DNA of 64,000 nt from Nocardia alba NBRC 108234. GTDB taxonomy: Bacteria > Actinomycetota > Actinomycetes > Mycobacteriales > Mycobacteriaceae. A program made the translations under genes and the position numbers. Every line of letters begins with the position of its first letter. Positions within the stretch are counted from its first letter, which is position 1. Below are positions 18,101 through 26,621 of this stretch, one piece after another. The notes beneath the pieces are model-generated. The model worked only from the letters and a program-made list of their open reading frames with translations. It searched no databases and had not been told where the DNA came from. The DNA lies in NCBI RefSeq assembly GCF_001612665.1, contig NZ_BDAX01000016.1, positions 62,001-126,000 on the forward strand. The letters run 5' to 3'.

Positions 18101-18513
18101 GCCAGGATATTTCGGACGCGGGTAAGCAAGGACGGGTCTACGCCGGTGTGACCGAGTTCGTCGGCGAGTACTTGAGCCAGCTCTATCAAAGACAGGTCAC
18201 CGATATCAGTGACACGGTGTGGTGCCCGGAATGGTGGCGCCACCCGGAGGCCGCGGTGCGCTTGGACGCGCTGTGGCAGGCCTGGGAGCACTATCGGATG
18301 AAGGGCGGCCCGGGCATCAGCATCTGGTTCCTCGAACACGCCGACCCGCACATGACCAAGCTGTTCGACCCGCGAGGACCGTTCAAGTATTGCAGTGTGC
18401 GCAACGGGCACAAGGAGATGCTCTCCTCGTTGCCGTTGAAGAAACCGGATCTGGATCTGTGGACCGAGCCGGAAAACGGACTGTGGGACAAAGGGGCCGC
18501 GCCCGGCGCGTGA
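18097..18513 (+). CDS. DUF4913-like protein at the end of the T4SS-like cluster
   Basis: 138 residues, soluble. The conserved-looking segments VWCPEWWRHPEAAVRLDALW, AWEHYR and GISIWFLEHADPHM are typical of the DUF4913 family, which I know from actinobacterial plasmids and integrative elements next to TraG-like genes. Function is unknown; a tight GTGA overlap with the coupling protein gene suggests a substrate adaptor or coupling accessory. Family assignment is from recall. Confidence 0.8.
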   Translation: MSQDISDAGKQGRVYAGVTEFVGEYLSQLYQRQVTDISDTVWCPEWWRHPEAAVRLDALWQAWEHYRMKGGPGISIWFLEHADPHMTKLFDPRGPFKYCSVRNGHKEMLSSLPLKKPDLDLWTEPENGLWDKGAAPGA

Positions 18514-18522
18514 GCCGAACCC

Positions 18523-18558
18523 GACCTCGGCGGCACCGGTTCGCCGACCGCCGAGGTC
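18523..18558. terminator. Bidirectional terminator between convergent genes
   Basis: A perfect 11-bp stem (gacctcggcgg / ccgccgaggtc) with a 14-base loop sits between the T4SS-like cluster and the convergent coiled-coil gene, and overlaps that gene's stop codon by two bases. It marks the 3' end of the cluster. Confidence 0.75.
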
Positions 18559-19123
18559 AGCGTCCCCGTTCGATCCCGCGTTCGATCCCCAGTTCGACGC
18601 CGCGTTCCAGCCCGCGGGCCCGCACCTGGGGAGTCCTGGTTGCCGCATCGCGCAGACGGATCGCCTCGTCCGGCGAGATACCGTGGCCCATCTCGACCAA
18701 CATGCGGACCTGGCTCAGCTCAGGGGCGACGCCGGCCCGCTGTAGATGGGCCGCGATCGCCGCGCGGCGCTCGGTGGAGTCGTAGTTCGCGGGCTGCGCG
18801 GCAGCACTCGCCGCGAACGGTGAGGCCGCGTCCTTGTTGAGGCTGATACCGCGTGCCTCCACACCACGTGATTCCACTGTGCGCGAACCCAGCGACATCA
18901 TCTGCACGAGTTCGACATTGCGCGGATCCTTGGCCTTGAGGTCGCGCGCCTCGCGGATCTGCAACTCGCGCGCTTCCTTCATCTTGGCCTCGATCGCCTT
19001 CGCGCGGGCCTCGGCGTCTTTCTGACCGTGTTCACGCGATTTGACGGCGACCAGGATGGCCATCTGCAGCATGGTGCGCATCATGGACGCTGTTTCGCTG
19101 CCGATGTCGTCGAGTTCCGCCAT
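18557..19123 (-). CDS. Coiled-coil protein convergent with the T4SS-like cluster
   Basis: 188 residues, soluble. The ATG at 19123 is chosen because GGGGAG lies 5 bases upstream. A hydrophobic Met-rich start (ASMMRTMLQMAILVAV) is followed by a long Ala/Lys/Glu/Arg coiled coil (about 35-75), a spacer, and a second region ending in an ERG repeat (GLERGVELGIERGIERGR). No named family recognised. Convergent placement against the cluster, sharing its terminator, and its location before the conserved ppiase gene suggest it came in with the cluster. Confidence 0.7.
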   Translation of the reverse strand: MAELDDIGSETASMMRTMLQMAILVAVKSREHGQKDAEARAKAIEAKMKEARELQIREARDLKAKDPRNVELVQMMSLGSRTVESRGVEARGISLNKDAASPFAASAAAQPANYDSTERRAAIAAHLQRAGVAPELSQVRMLVEMGHGISPDEAIRLRDAATRTPQVRARGLERGVELGIERGIERGR

Positions 19124-19307
19124 GACTGCTCCCCGATGCTGCTGTGGAAGTGGATATCTGAGCGTACCCCGTGCGGGACACGGTGCGATGTCCGGCGGGC
19201 CGGGTCGACCATGGGAAATCGCGGGAGCGCGGCCCGTGCGCCGGGACGAATCGTAGGGTTGCCTAGCCTCTGATGATCTTCTTCGCACGTCGGGGCGGGA
19301 AAACGAG

Positions 19308-19341
19308 AAACGGACCGGACGCGCGCGTGTCCGGTCCGTTT
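19308..19341 (-). terminator. Intrinsic terminator of the cyclophilin gene
   Basis: A perfect 13-bp stem (aaacggaccggac / gtccggtccgttt), read on the minus strand, is followed by a T-rich run (tctcgtttt). It lies 20 bases past the stop of the gene at 19362. Confidence 0.85.
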
Positions 19342-19361
19342 CCTTGCTGGGACGGTGGGTG

Positions 19362-20258
19362 TCAGCCCACCTTGACAGTGGTGAAGGAGATCGGGATGGC
19401 GGGCCCACCATCCTCGGCGCCACCCTTCACACCGCCGCCCGCGACCTTGTCCAAGGTGGCGAGGCCGGCCTCGTCGATCGTGCCGAAGATGGTGTAGTTC
19501 GGCGGCAACTGGGTGTCGCCGAAGACCAGGAAGAACTGGCTTCCATTGGTGCCCTTGCCGTCCGGCGAGATACCCGCGTTGGCCATCGCGACCAGACCGC
19601 GCTTGTAGTTCACCGGCTGCTGCAGTGCCGGATCGCCCGCGGGGAACAGGTCGGTCGGGTATTCGTTGTCGAAGGTGTAGCCGGGGCCGCCCATTCCGGT
19701 GGCTGCGGGGTCACCGCACTGCAGGATGCCGAAGCCCGGCGTCGCCACGATGCGGTGGCAGCTGGTCTTGTCGAAGTAGCCCTGCTTGATCAGGCTCACC
19801 ATCGAGTTGACCGTGCACGGCGCCTGCGCACTGTTGAGCGACAATCCGATCGGGCCCTGGGTGGAATCGATGGCCACCTTCACCTGGGGGCCGTCGGTGG
19901 CGACCGACGTCGTGGTGGGCGCTGTAACCGGCTTCGCCGGGGGCTCCTGGCCCACCGGGTAGCTGCAGTCGACGGTCGCGGGCTTGGCCGCAGGAGGCGG
20001 CGGACCGGGGATGTCGAGGGGAGTGTTGACGAACTGGGTCGTCGGCACCGCCGAGGACGACTCGGCGGTGTCGGACGAGCTGTCCTCGCCCGTGGTGAGG
20101 AAATACACGCCGGTCGCGGCGGCCACGACGACTATCACACCCAGTACCGAGCCCGCGATCGTCAAGCGCTTGCGCTTCTTCTCCTGCTCGGCCCGTCGTG
20201 CCAGCTGGCGCTCCAGCTTGCGCTTGGCCGCCGCCCGTCGCTGTTCGTTACTCGGCAC
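19362..20258 (-). CDS. Membrane-anchored peptidyl-prolyl cis-trans isomerase (cyclophilin)
   Basis: 298 residues, corresponding to M. tuberculosis Rv2582 (PpiB). A basic, Arg/Lys-rich cytoplasmic N-terminus (1-30) precedes one membrane helix (about 33-54), a Ser/Pro/Thr linker, and a cyclophilin domain (about 125-297) with [21 protein letters not shown] and [10 protein letters not shown]. It would fold proteins outside the membrane by prolyl isomerisation. Divergent from hisS across an 85-base gap. The glyoxalase II-like gene that I recall between these two in M. tuberculosis is absent here. Confidence 0.95.
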   Translation of the reverse strand: MPSNEQRRAAAKRKLERQLARRAEQEKKRKRLTIAGSVLGVIVVVAAATGVYFLTTGEDSSSDTAESSSAVPTTQFVNTPLDIPGPPPPAAKPATVDCSYPVGQEPPAKPVTAPTTTSVATDGPQVKVAIDSTQGPIGLSLNSAQAPCTVNSMVSLIKQGYFDKTSCHRIVATPGFGILQCGDPAATGMGGPGYTFDNEYPTDLFPAGDPALQQPVNYKRGLVAMANAGISPDGKGTNGSQFFLVFGDTQLPPNYTIFGTIDEAGLATLDKVAGGGVKGGAEDGGPAIPISFTTVKVG

Positions 20259-20343
20259 TACCGCGTTCCTCCCATGTCGTCAGGTTCGTCTAGAGGGTAA
20301 CCGGTTGGACGCGAGGGGCGCCCGTGGGGAAAACTGGACCATC

Positions 20344-21618
20344 GTGACCAAGACCAGCAGCTTCACCGCCCCGAAGGGGGTCCCCGATTACCTGCCGCCC
20401 GGTTCGGCCGAGTTCGTCGCCGTCCGCGACGGCTTGATCCACGCCGCCCGACTCGCGGGGTACGGGCACGTGGAGCTGCCGGTATTCGAACAGACCGCCC
20501 TGTTCGCACGGGGTGTCGGTGAGTCGACCGATGTGGTCAGCAAGGAGATGTGGACCTTCGCCGACCGCAACGGCGAGAGCTTCACCCTGCGTCCCGAAGG
20601 CACCGCGGGCGTGATGCGCGCGGTGATCCAGCACGGTCTGGACAAGAGCGGTCAGCTGCCGGTGAAGCTCTGCTACGCCGGTCCCTTCTTCCGGTACGAG
20701 CGCCCGCAGGCCGGTCGTTACCGGCAGTTGCAGCAGGTGGGCATCGAGGCGATCGGCATCGACGACCCCGCCCTGGACGCGGAGGTCATCGCGATCGCCG
20801 ATGCCGGATTCCGCGCGCTCGGCCTGGACGGATTCCGTCTCGAGATCACCTCGCTCGGCGACGAGACCTGCCGCCCGCAGTATCGCGAACTGCTGCAGGA
20901 GTTCCTGCGTGCGCTGCCCCTCGACGAGGAGACCCAGCGCCGCGCCGAGATCAACCCGCTGCGTGTGCTCGACGACAAGCGTCCCGAAGTGCGTGCGCTG
21001 ACAGCGAACGCGCCGCTGATGATCGATCACCTCTCGGAGTCGGCGAAGGCCCACTTCGACGAGGTGCTGGCCCACCTCGACGCGCTCGGCGTGGCGTACG
21101 TGGTGAACCCGCGCATGGTGCGCGGTCTGGACTACTACACCAAGACCACGTTCGAATTCGTGCACGACCAGCTCGGCGCGCAGTCGGGCATCGGCGGCGG
21201 TGGCCGCTACGACGGACTGATGGCCGAACTCGGCGGCCAGCCGCTGTCGGGCATCGGATTCGGTATCGGGGTCGACCGGACGGTGCTGGCGCTCGCGGCC
21301 GAGGGCAAGTCGGCGGCCGATCCGGCGCGCTGCCAGGTGTACGGCGTCGCGCTCGGCGACGAGGCCAAGGCGAAACTGGTCGCGGTGGCCGGCGAACTGC
21401 GTGCCGCGGGCATCAGTGTCGACCTGGCCTATGGCGGGCGCGGAATGAAGGGCGCGATGAAGGGCGCCGACCGTTCGGGGGCGAGATACACCCTCGTGCT
21501 CGGCGATCGTGATCTCGCCGAGAACACGATCGGCGTCAAGGAGATGGCGAGCGGCGAGCAGCGGTCCGTCCCGCTCGACGCCGTCGTGACGGTGCTGAGC
21601 GAAGAACTCGGTCGCTGA
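20344..21618 (+). CDS. hisS: Histidyl-tRNA synthetase
   Basis: 424 residues, class II synthetase charging tRNA-His. GTG 20344 ([12 protein letters not shown]) gives the usual length and start. Motif 2 region [10 protein letters not shown] and [11 protein letters not shown], histidine-specific [13 protein letters not shown] and motif 3 [10 protein letters not shown] are intact; the C-terminal anticodon-binding domain covers about 335-424. It follows the divergent cyclophilin gene, as in related actinobacteria. Confidence 0.98.
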   Translation: MTKTSSFTAPKGVPDYLPPGSAEFVAVRDGLIHAARLAGYGHVELPVFEQTALFARGVGESTDVVSKEMWTFADRNGESFTLRPEGTAGVMRAVIQHGLDKSGQLPVKLCYAGPFFRYERPQAGRYRQLQQVGIEAIGIDDPALDAEVIAIADAGFRALGLDGFRLEITSLGDETCRPQYRELLQEFLRALPLDEETQRRAEINPLRVLDDKRPEVRALTANAPLMIDHLSESAKAHFDEVLAHLDALGVAYVVNPRMVRGLDYYTKTTFEFVHDQLGAQSGIGGGGRYDGLMAELGGQPLSGIGFGIGVDRTVLALAAEGKSAADPARCQVYGVALGDEAKAKLVAVAGELRAAGISVDLAYGGRGMKGAMKGADRSGARYTLVLGDRDLAENTIGVKEMASGEQRSVPLDAVVTVLSEELGR

Positions 21619-21717
21619 GGCCGTTCAGGCCACCTCGCTCGGCTGCTCGGGCCGGTGGGGCGCGGTAATCTGGCCGCGCTTCACGCCGGGCGGGCCGGTG
21701 GGGGCGGAGAGGCAATC

Positions 21718-22365
21718 GTGGACGGGCAGTCCGGGCAGTCGGCGGCGACGCAGCCGGTGGGAATCGACCTGGTGGCGCCCGAGGTGTTCGCGCCGATGTT
21801 GCGGAGGCTGGCACTCGCCGCGGTCGGCGTCGGAGTCGGTGCGGCGTTGCTGTCGGCGGTGTGGCTGAGCTGGTTGTACGCGATCCTGATCGGACTGGCC
21901 GTCGCCGTTCCGACCATCGGTTACGTGTTCGCGTTCGGGCGGCGGCGACTGTGGTTGAGCGGCACCGTGATCCGCGCGCATCGGCTGTTCGGCGAACGGG
22001 CGATGGACCTGGCCGACGCCACCGGCGTGCAACTGCTGGTGTATCCCGCACGGCTGAGCCGCATCGTCCTGCGGGTCATCGTCGGCGGCGACACGCAATC
22101 GGTGCCGCTGGCGATGTACACCGACGTGGGCAGCGGTCGCGAACTGCACCTACTGGGCCTGCGCAAACTCGCCGACGCGCTCGCCGCCAGCGAACTCGCC
22201 GCCGCCGTCGCCATCTCGGACGTGCTCGTGCGGCAGTTGCGTGCCGAGGCTCGCGACGCGGGACTCGACGAGCGTCCGCTGTATCAGGCGGTGCGCACGG
22301 CACGCAGCAAGGACGGTGTCTCGCCGGTGGTCCTCACCGATTCCGAGGTCGCCGCGCTCAGCTGA
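21718..22365 (+). CDS. Two-helix membrane protein, unknown function
   Basis: 215 residues from the GTG at 21718, preferred over GTG 21655 because ggagagg lies just upstream. Two adjacent membrane helices (about 25-70) are followed by a soluble domain with a beta-rich start (RRRLWLSGTVIRAHRLFG) and a helical C-terminus. The layout (two helices, then a PH-like or small cytoplasmic domain) is seen in many actinobacterial membrane proteins; no specific family recognised. It may be read through from hisS. Confidence 0.75.
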   Translation: MDGQSGQSAATQPVGIDLVAPEVFAPMLRRLALAAVGVGVGAALLSAVWLSWLYAILIGLAVAVPTIGYVFAFGRRRLWLSGTVIRAHRLFGERAMDLADATGVQLLVYPARLSRIVLRVIVGGDTQSVPLAMYTDVGSGRELHLLGLRKLADALAASELAAAVAISDVLVRQLRAEARDAGLDERPLYQAVRTARSKDGVSPVVLTDSEVAALS

Positions 22366-22390
22366 ACGCGGCGGTTCGGGCGGGTAGTGG

Positions 22391-23404
22391 TCAGCCGAAC
22401 AGGGCGAGCTGGGTGTCCTGTGGCCTTGGCAGTGGGGTGGGTGGGGTGGTGGGGCCTTGGACGCGGCGCAGGCCGTGCTGGTCGAGGAGCGGGTTCACGC
22501 GGTCACGGAGCCAGTCGCGGTAGAGGGGAGTGACGTTGCTGCCGCGCGCGTAGAGCTGGCGGTAGCGGCGCATGAGGGCGGGGTGCTCGGTACCGAGCCA
22601 GGTCAGGAACCAGTCCCGGGTGGGTCCGCGCAGGTGCATCGGGAAGGCCATGGCGCTGGACGCGCCCGCGTCGGCGATCGCGGCGAACAGGGCCTCGAGA
22701 TGCGCCCGGCTGTCGGTGAGACAGGGAATGATCGGCGCAGCCATGACGTGCACGGTGAATCCGGCGTCGGCCAGGGCGCGGACCAGGTCGAGCCGGGCGC
22801 GGGGTTCCGGAGTGCCGGGTTCGAGGCGGTGGTGCAGCTCGGGATCGAGAATGGCGATCGACACCGCGACACTCACCTCGACACGCCGGGCCGCCTCGAT
22901 CAGCAGCGGGAGGTCGCGGCGCAGCAGCGGGCCCTTGGTGAGAATGGAGAAGGGGGTGCCCGCATCGGCGAGCGCGCCGATGATGCCGGGCATCAGGCGG
23001 TATCGGCCCTCGGCGCGCTGATACGGGTCGGTGTTCGTACCGAGGGCGACCGCTTCGCGCTGCCAGGATCGACGTCGGAGCTCCCGGCGCAGCACCGCGG
23101 CGATATTGGTTTTGACCACGATCTCGGAATCGAAATCCTCGCCCGCGTCGAGGCCGAGATACTCGTGGCTACCCCGCGCGAAGCAGTAGCGGCAGGCGTG
23201 CGAGCAGCCGCGCATCGGGTTGATCGTCCAGCGGAAGGGCAGCGCGGAGTTCTCCGGCATCTTGTTCAGCGCGCTCTTGCACAGCACCTCGTGGAAGGTG
23301 ATGCCGTCGAACTCGGGGGTGCGGACGGAGCGAACCAGCCCGGCCCTGGTCAGGCCGGGCAGCGCGCCGTCCTCGGCGTCCAGGGTCTGAGCTTGCCACC
23401 GCAC
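22391..23404 (-). CDS. Rv2578c-family radical SAM protein
   Basis: 337 residues. The [4Fe-4S] cluster motif CSHACRYC follows GITFHEVLCKSALN and INPMRG, typical of the Rv2578c radical SAM family of unknown substrate. The remainder (VALGTNTDPYQ, FSILTKGPLL, VSVAVSIAI) forms the partial TIM barrel, and the protein ends in a short Pro-rich tail. The start is a GTG (MRWQAQT). Members of this family are distantly like spore photoproduct lyase-type SplB enzymes; no reaction can be stated. Confidence 0.92.
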   Translation of the reverse strand: MRWQAQTLDAEDGALPGLTRAGLVRSVRTPEFDGITFHEVLCKSALNKMPENSALPFRWTINPMRGCSHACRYCFARGSHEYLGLDAGEDFDSEIVVKTNIAAVLRRELRRRSWQREAVALGTNTDPYQRAEGRYRLMPGIIGALADAGTPFSILTKGPLLRRDLPLLIEAARRVEVSVAVSIAILDPELHHRLEPGTPEPRARLDLVRALADAGFTVHVMAAPIIPCLTDSRAHLEALFAAIADAGASSAMAFPMHLRGPTRDWFLTWLGTEHPALMRRYRQLYARGSNVTPLYRDWLRDRVNPLLDQHGLRRVQGPTTPPTPLPRPQDTQLALFG

Positions 23405-23435
23405 CCCACGAGTCGAACATGCGTTCGAACTCGTG

Positions 23436-24410
23436 TCAAGCGTGACGCGATGCCCGCAGGAAGTCGACGAGGTCGTTGACGGTCTCGGTGGTTGGGCGGG
23501 GGCGGTAGCCGAGTTCGCGTTCGGCCTTGCCGTGGTCGACGACCGGTGCCGAGATCACCGCGCCCAGTGCGGCTTTGGACAGGCTGTCCGAGCCGAGACG
23601 CTTGCCGATCGGCTCGAGTACCGGCAGGGCCGCGCCGAGAACCTTGGCCGGAATGGTGAAACGTGGACCCTTGGCGCCTGCCCGGGCCGCCGCCATTCGG
23701 CAGAAGTCGGTCATCGTGGTCATCTCACCGCCGAGTAGGTAGTTCTCGCCGGTGCGGCCCTTGTCGCCCGCGAGAATCAGGCCCTGGGCGACGTCGCGCA
23801 CGTCGACCAGATCGAATCCGCCGCCGATCATCACCGGAAGCCTGCCGCGCATCGCCTGGGTGGCGATGGTGTTCAGCCGCGACAGCCGCTCGGGATGGTC
23901 GACCGGGCCGTAGACGCCGGTCGGATTCACGATCACCGCGTTGAGCCCGCGCTCGATCACCGGACGCAGGGCCAGTTCGCCGGACCACTTCGACCGGTCG
24001 TACACCGGCAGGCCGGGATCGTCGGAGCGGCTGGAGTTCTCGTCGATGTGCCCGCCCGCCCGATACTGGTCGAAGGCGTGGATGGAACTGGTGTGGACGA
24101 ACCGGCGCACGCCCGATTCCAGCGCCGCCTCGGCGGTGACGCGCACGCCCTCGGTGTTCACCCGCCACGCCAGGTCGTTGTGTTCGGCGAGGGTGATCAA
24201 CGCGACGAGGTGATAGACCACCTCGGCGCCCGCCAGTGCCGCACGCATCGACGCGGGGTCGAGTACATCACCGTCGACCCAGGTGACAGCCGGGTCGGCG
24301 GTGGTCGGGGCGGCGCGGTCGATCGCGACGACCTCGTGGCCGCGCTCGACGAGCAGGGGGATCAAGTTGGTACCGAGGTAGCCGGCTGCGCCGGTCACTG
24401 CGACCTTCAT
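23436..24410 (-). CDS. NAD-dependent epimerase/3-beta-HSD-like extended SDR
   Basis: 324 residues. The ATG at 24410 places the NAD-binding GAAGYLG at residues 7-13. VYHLVAL, HTSSIHAF and the active-site YDRSK are all present, as in extended SDR proteins of the 3-beta-hydroxysteroid dehydrogenase/sugar epimerase class; the substrate is not readable. A perfect 14-base palindrome matching the KstR consensus lies 14-27 bases upstream of the ATG and overlaps the likely promoter, suggesting regulation by a TetR-family regulator, possibly with sterol or lipid catabolism. Confidence 0.9.
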   Translation of the reverse strand: MKVAVTGAAGYLGTNLIPLLVERGHEVVAIDRAAPTTADPAVTWVDGDVLDPASMRAALAGAEVVYHLVALITLAEHNDLAWRVNTEGVRVTAEAALESGVRRFVHTSSIHAFDQYRAGGHIDENSSRSDDPGLPVYDRSKWSGELALRPVIERGLNAVIVNPTGVYGPVDHPERLSRLNTIATQAMRGRLPVMIGGGFDLVDVRDVAQGLILAGDKGRTGENYLLGGEMTTMTDFCRMAAARAGAKGPRFTIPAKVLGAALPVLEPIGKRLGSDSLSKAALGAVISAPVVDHGKAERELGYRPRPTTETVNDLVDFLRASRHA

Positions 24411-24423
24411 GAGCCCGAGGATA

Positions 24424-24437
24424 TAGAACATGTTCTA
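24424..24437. promoter_or_regulatory. Palindromic operator matching the KstR consensus
   Basis: TAGAACATGTTCTA is a perfect palindrome and fits TnnAACnnGTTnnA, the published KstR (cholesterol regulon) consensus, at every defined position. It sits just upstream of the SDR start on the minus strand, next to a TATAT that could be its -10. Another TetR regulator with a similar site cannot be excluded. Confidence 0.6.
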
Positions 24438-24603
24438 GTTTTGATAGTGGATCACGCCGATCGAGGGTGGCACGACTCGAAAACTGTCGGGCAGTTCGGC
24501 TATATTTGGCGCCAATCGCAGATGGGTGGTCGCGTCGGGAGTTTCGCGTCCGCCGTTCGCTTCTGTAGGGCAGAATTTTCACGACGAGTTGGGGGGATTT
24601 CGC

Positions 24604-24921
24604 ATGACCGATCTCTCGGTGCAAACCGATGGCGTCGCCGAGTTCGCGGCGACCAATGGCGGAGTGGCGGGACAGATCGCCGCGGCGGGCAACATCGATC
24701 TGGTCGCCAGCGTGTCGGCGGCCACACCGGTGTTCGGCCTGATCGGCGCCGACTACCTGGCTATGTTCGCGGCCGCACAAGCGTTGCAAGCCAAAGACAT
24801 CAACGACCTGTCGGCGAAGTTCAGTTCGCTCTCCGACGCGGCCTTCAAGACGTCGGTGACCTTGGAGACGACCGATATCGACAATGCCGCCCAGCTCGCC
24901 CGTCAGGCGGCTGGGCTGTGA
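24604..24921 (+). CDS. EspC-like type VII secretion target
   Basis: 105 residues, all helical by composition. ATG with gggggattt upstream. The segment PVFGLIGADYLAMFAAAQ and the surrounding small-residue helices match the EspC/DUF2580 family of ESX-1 secretion-associated proteins. A WxG motif is not seen. Secretion would need an ESX apparatus encoded elsewhere. The GTGA overlap with the next gene indicates a two-gene unit. Confidence 0.82.
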   Translation: MTDLSVQTDGVAEFAATNGGVAGQIAAAGNIDLVASVSAATPVFGLIGADYLAMFAAAQALQAKDINDLSAKFSSLSDAAFKTSVTLETTDIDNAAQLARQAAGL

Positions 24922-26564
24922 AGCCGCTGAGCGCGGACGCGGGCGTGATCGCTCCCGACGCCGCCATGGCCGCCGCCGATGCCGCGACCGCGTCGGTGAT
25001 GGGTGCGGTATCCCCCTCGGTGCCCCTCGATGCGCAGGCGATCCTGGATGTGCCGCTGATGCAGATGCCCGAGGATGTGACGGCCGACGAGGAAGCGGTC
25101 TTCACGCTCGCGCAGAAGATCACCGACGAAGCCCAGAACACCAGCATGTCGCCCGCCGGGCTGGGTGGGCTGGGTGGCCTCGGTACCGGGGTGGAACCGC
25201 AGGACATCCTCTCCGGCGTCGCCGATGACGCGTCGTCCGCGCTGAGCGGGCTCCAGGGAACAGTGGCGCAGGTCGCCGCGCCCGCGTCGGCGGCCGCGCT
25301 GACCGCGTTCGATCAGGCCAAGTCCGCGCTCACCGGCACCTCGGGAGCCGGCGGGTCGAGCACCTCCGGCGCGAGTACGTCGGCCGCCGCGACGACGCTG
25401 ACCGAAGATCCCGTCACCGCGCTGATGAGCGGGCTCTCGCTGCCGGCCCTGCCCGGCATCGACACCCTGTTCCAGCCGTTCCTCGACCTGCTCAGCAGCT
25501 TCGGCACCGGCGTTTTCAGCTCGCTGGACCCGACCGCGATCCTGAGCAATTCCTCGGCGGTCATCGAGCAAGCGTTGAGCCTGGCCCAGGGCGGTGTGAA
25601 GACCGTCCAGCAGTTGTGGGAGGGCGAATCCGCCGACGCGGCGACCACCGCCAGCCAGCAGGCGCAGACACAGGGACAGGACACCAGTCAGCGCGGCATC
25701 GATATCTCCGCGCTCACCCAGCAGGCGGCGTCGGTCGTCCAGACCGGCAACACGCAGCTCACCACGATCGCCACCACTTTCGCGGCCCAGGCCACCGCGC
25801 TCGCGCCGACGATCATGCTGCCGCCGACCCAGGCCACGCTGATCAGCTTGGCCACGTCGCATCTCGGTGAAGCGGTGTCGGTCGTGAACGTCACCCGTGG
25901 GCAGTTGATGGGCTACACCGGCGAGCTCAGCGGCGTCGTCGGGCAGCTGGCCAGCCAGAGCGGCTTGCCCTCGCCCGAGGAAGTCCTCTCCGCGGCGTCG
26001 GAGAACATCGGCGAACCGCTGCTCAGCCAGGCGGAGGATGCCCTCACCGGCGGCGGCGATTCCTCCACCACCGCGGCGAGCACCACCGCGGGCACCACCA
26101 CCGCGGGCACGACGTCACCGTCGAGTGTCGGCACCGGCGGCAGCGGCGGTGGTTCCGGCGCCTCGCTCGGTGCGCTCGGTACCGCACGCGGCGGCGCCGG
26201 TGGCACGGCGGGTAGCGCGGGCAGCGCGGGCGGCACGCCGAGCGCGGGCACCCCGAAGACCACCGCGGCAGTACCGGGTGCGGCGGTTCCCGCGTCGGGT
26301 CGTCCGATGAGCACGGTGCTGGGGTCGGGTACCACCACGACCGCGGGCACCAGCGGTACCTCCGGGATGATGGGTGGCGGCGGTGCGGGCGCGGGCGCCG
26401 GCCGGGGCAACAACGAGGAAGAACACGGTCGGACGGTGCAGTTCTATCAGAGCCGCACCGGCAACGACGACCTCACCGGTCCACTGGGTGAATCCACGCC
26501 CGACGTCATCGGTGCCGTGCACGAGGACGAACGCGACGCGGACGCGACCGCGGATCGGTTCTGA
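24918..26564 (+). CDS. Large Ala/Gly/Thr-rich protein paired with the EspC-like gene
   Basis: 548 residues from a GTG overlapping the EspC-like stop. The N-terminal 400 or so residues are Ala/Ser/Gln-rich with helix-forming stretches (QQAASVVQTGNTQLTTIATT, QATLISLATSHLGEAVSVVN); the C-terminal 150 residues are low-complexity Gly/Ala/Thr/Ser with short DNA repeats, ending in an acidic segment (DEDERDADATADRF-like). No signal peptide or membrane helix. Position suggests a type VII substrate or partner comparable to EspA/EspB/EspE/EspK-type proteins; no domain recognised. Confidence 0.72.
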   Translation: MKPLSADAGVIAPDAAMAAADAATASVMGAVSPSVPLDAQAILDVPLMQMPEDVTADEEAVFTLAQKITDEAQNTSMSPAGLGGLGGLGTGVEPQDILSGVADDASSALSGLQGTVAQVAAPASAAALTAFDQAKSALTGTSGAGGSSTSGASTSAAATTLTEDPVTALMSGLSLPALPGIDTLFQPFLDLLSSFGTGVFSSLDPTAILSNSSAVIEQALSLAQGGVKTVQQLWEGESADAATTASQQAQTQGQDTSQRGIDISALTQQAASVVQTGNTQLTTIATTFAAQATALAPTIMLPPTQATLISLATSHLGEAVSVVNVTRGQLMGYTGELSGVVGQLASQSGLPSPEEVLSAASENIGEPLLSQAEDALTGGGDSSTTAASTTAGTTTAGTTSPSSVGTGGSGGGSGASLGALGTARGGAGGTAGSAGSAGGTPSAGTPKTTAAVPGAAVPASGRPMSTVLGSGTTTTAGTSGTSGMMGGGGAGAGAGRGNNEEEHGRTVQFYQSRTGNDDLTGPLGESTPDVIGAVHEDERDADATADRF

Positions 26565-26568
26565 CCGA

Positions 26569-26602
26569 CCGGGGCTCGCCGCTGGAAAACGGCGAGCCCC
26601 GG
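26569..26602. terminator. Bidirectional terminator
   Basis: A perfect 13-bp stem (ccggggctcgccg / cggcgagccccgg) with an 8-base A-rich loop, between the type VII pair and the convergent exported protein gene. Confidence 0.85.
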
Positions 26603-26621
26603 TGGGATCGGCCTCGCGGGA

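Noticed and set aside
26085-26120. Short tandem repeats (accaccgcgggc) as a possible minisatellite or CRISPR-like array
   Set aside because: They are in frame and encode the Thr/Ala/Gly low-complexity tail; there are no spacers.
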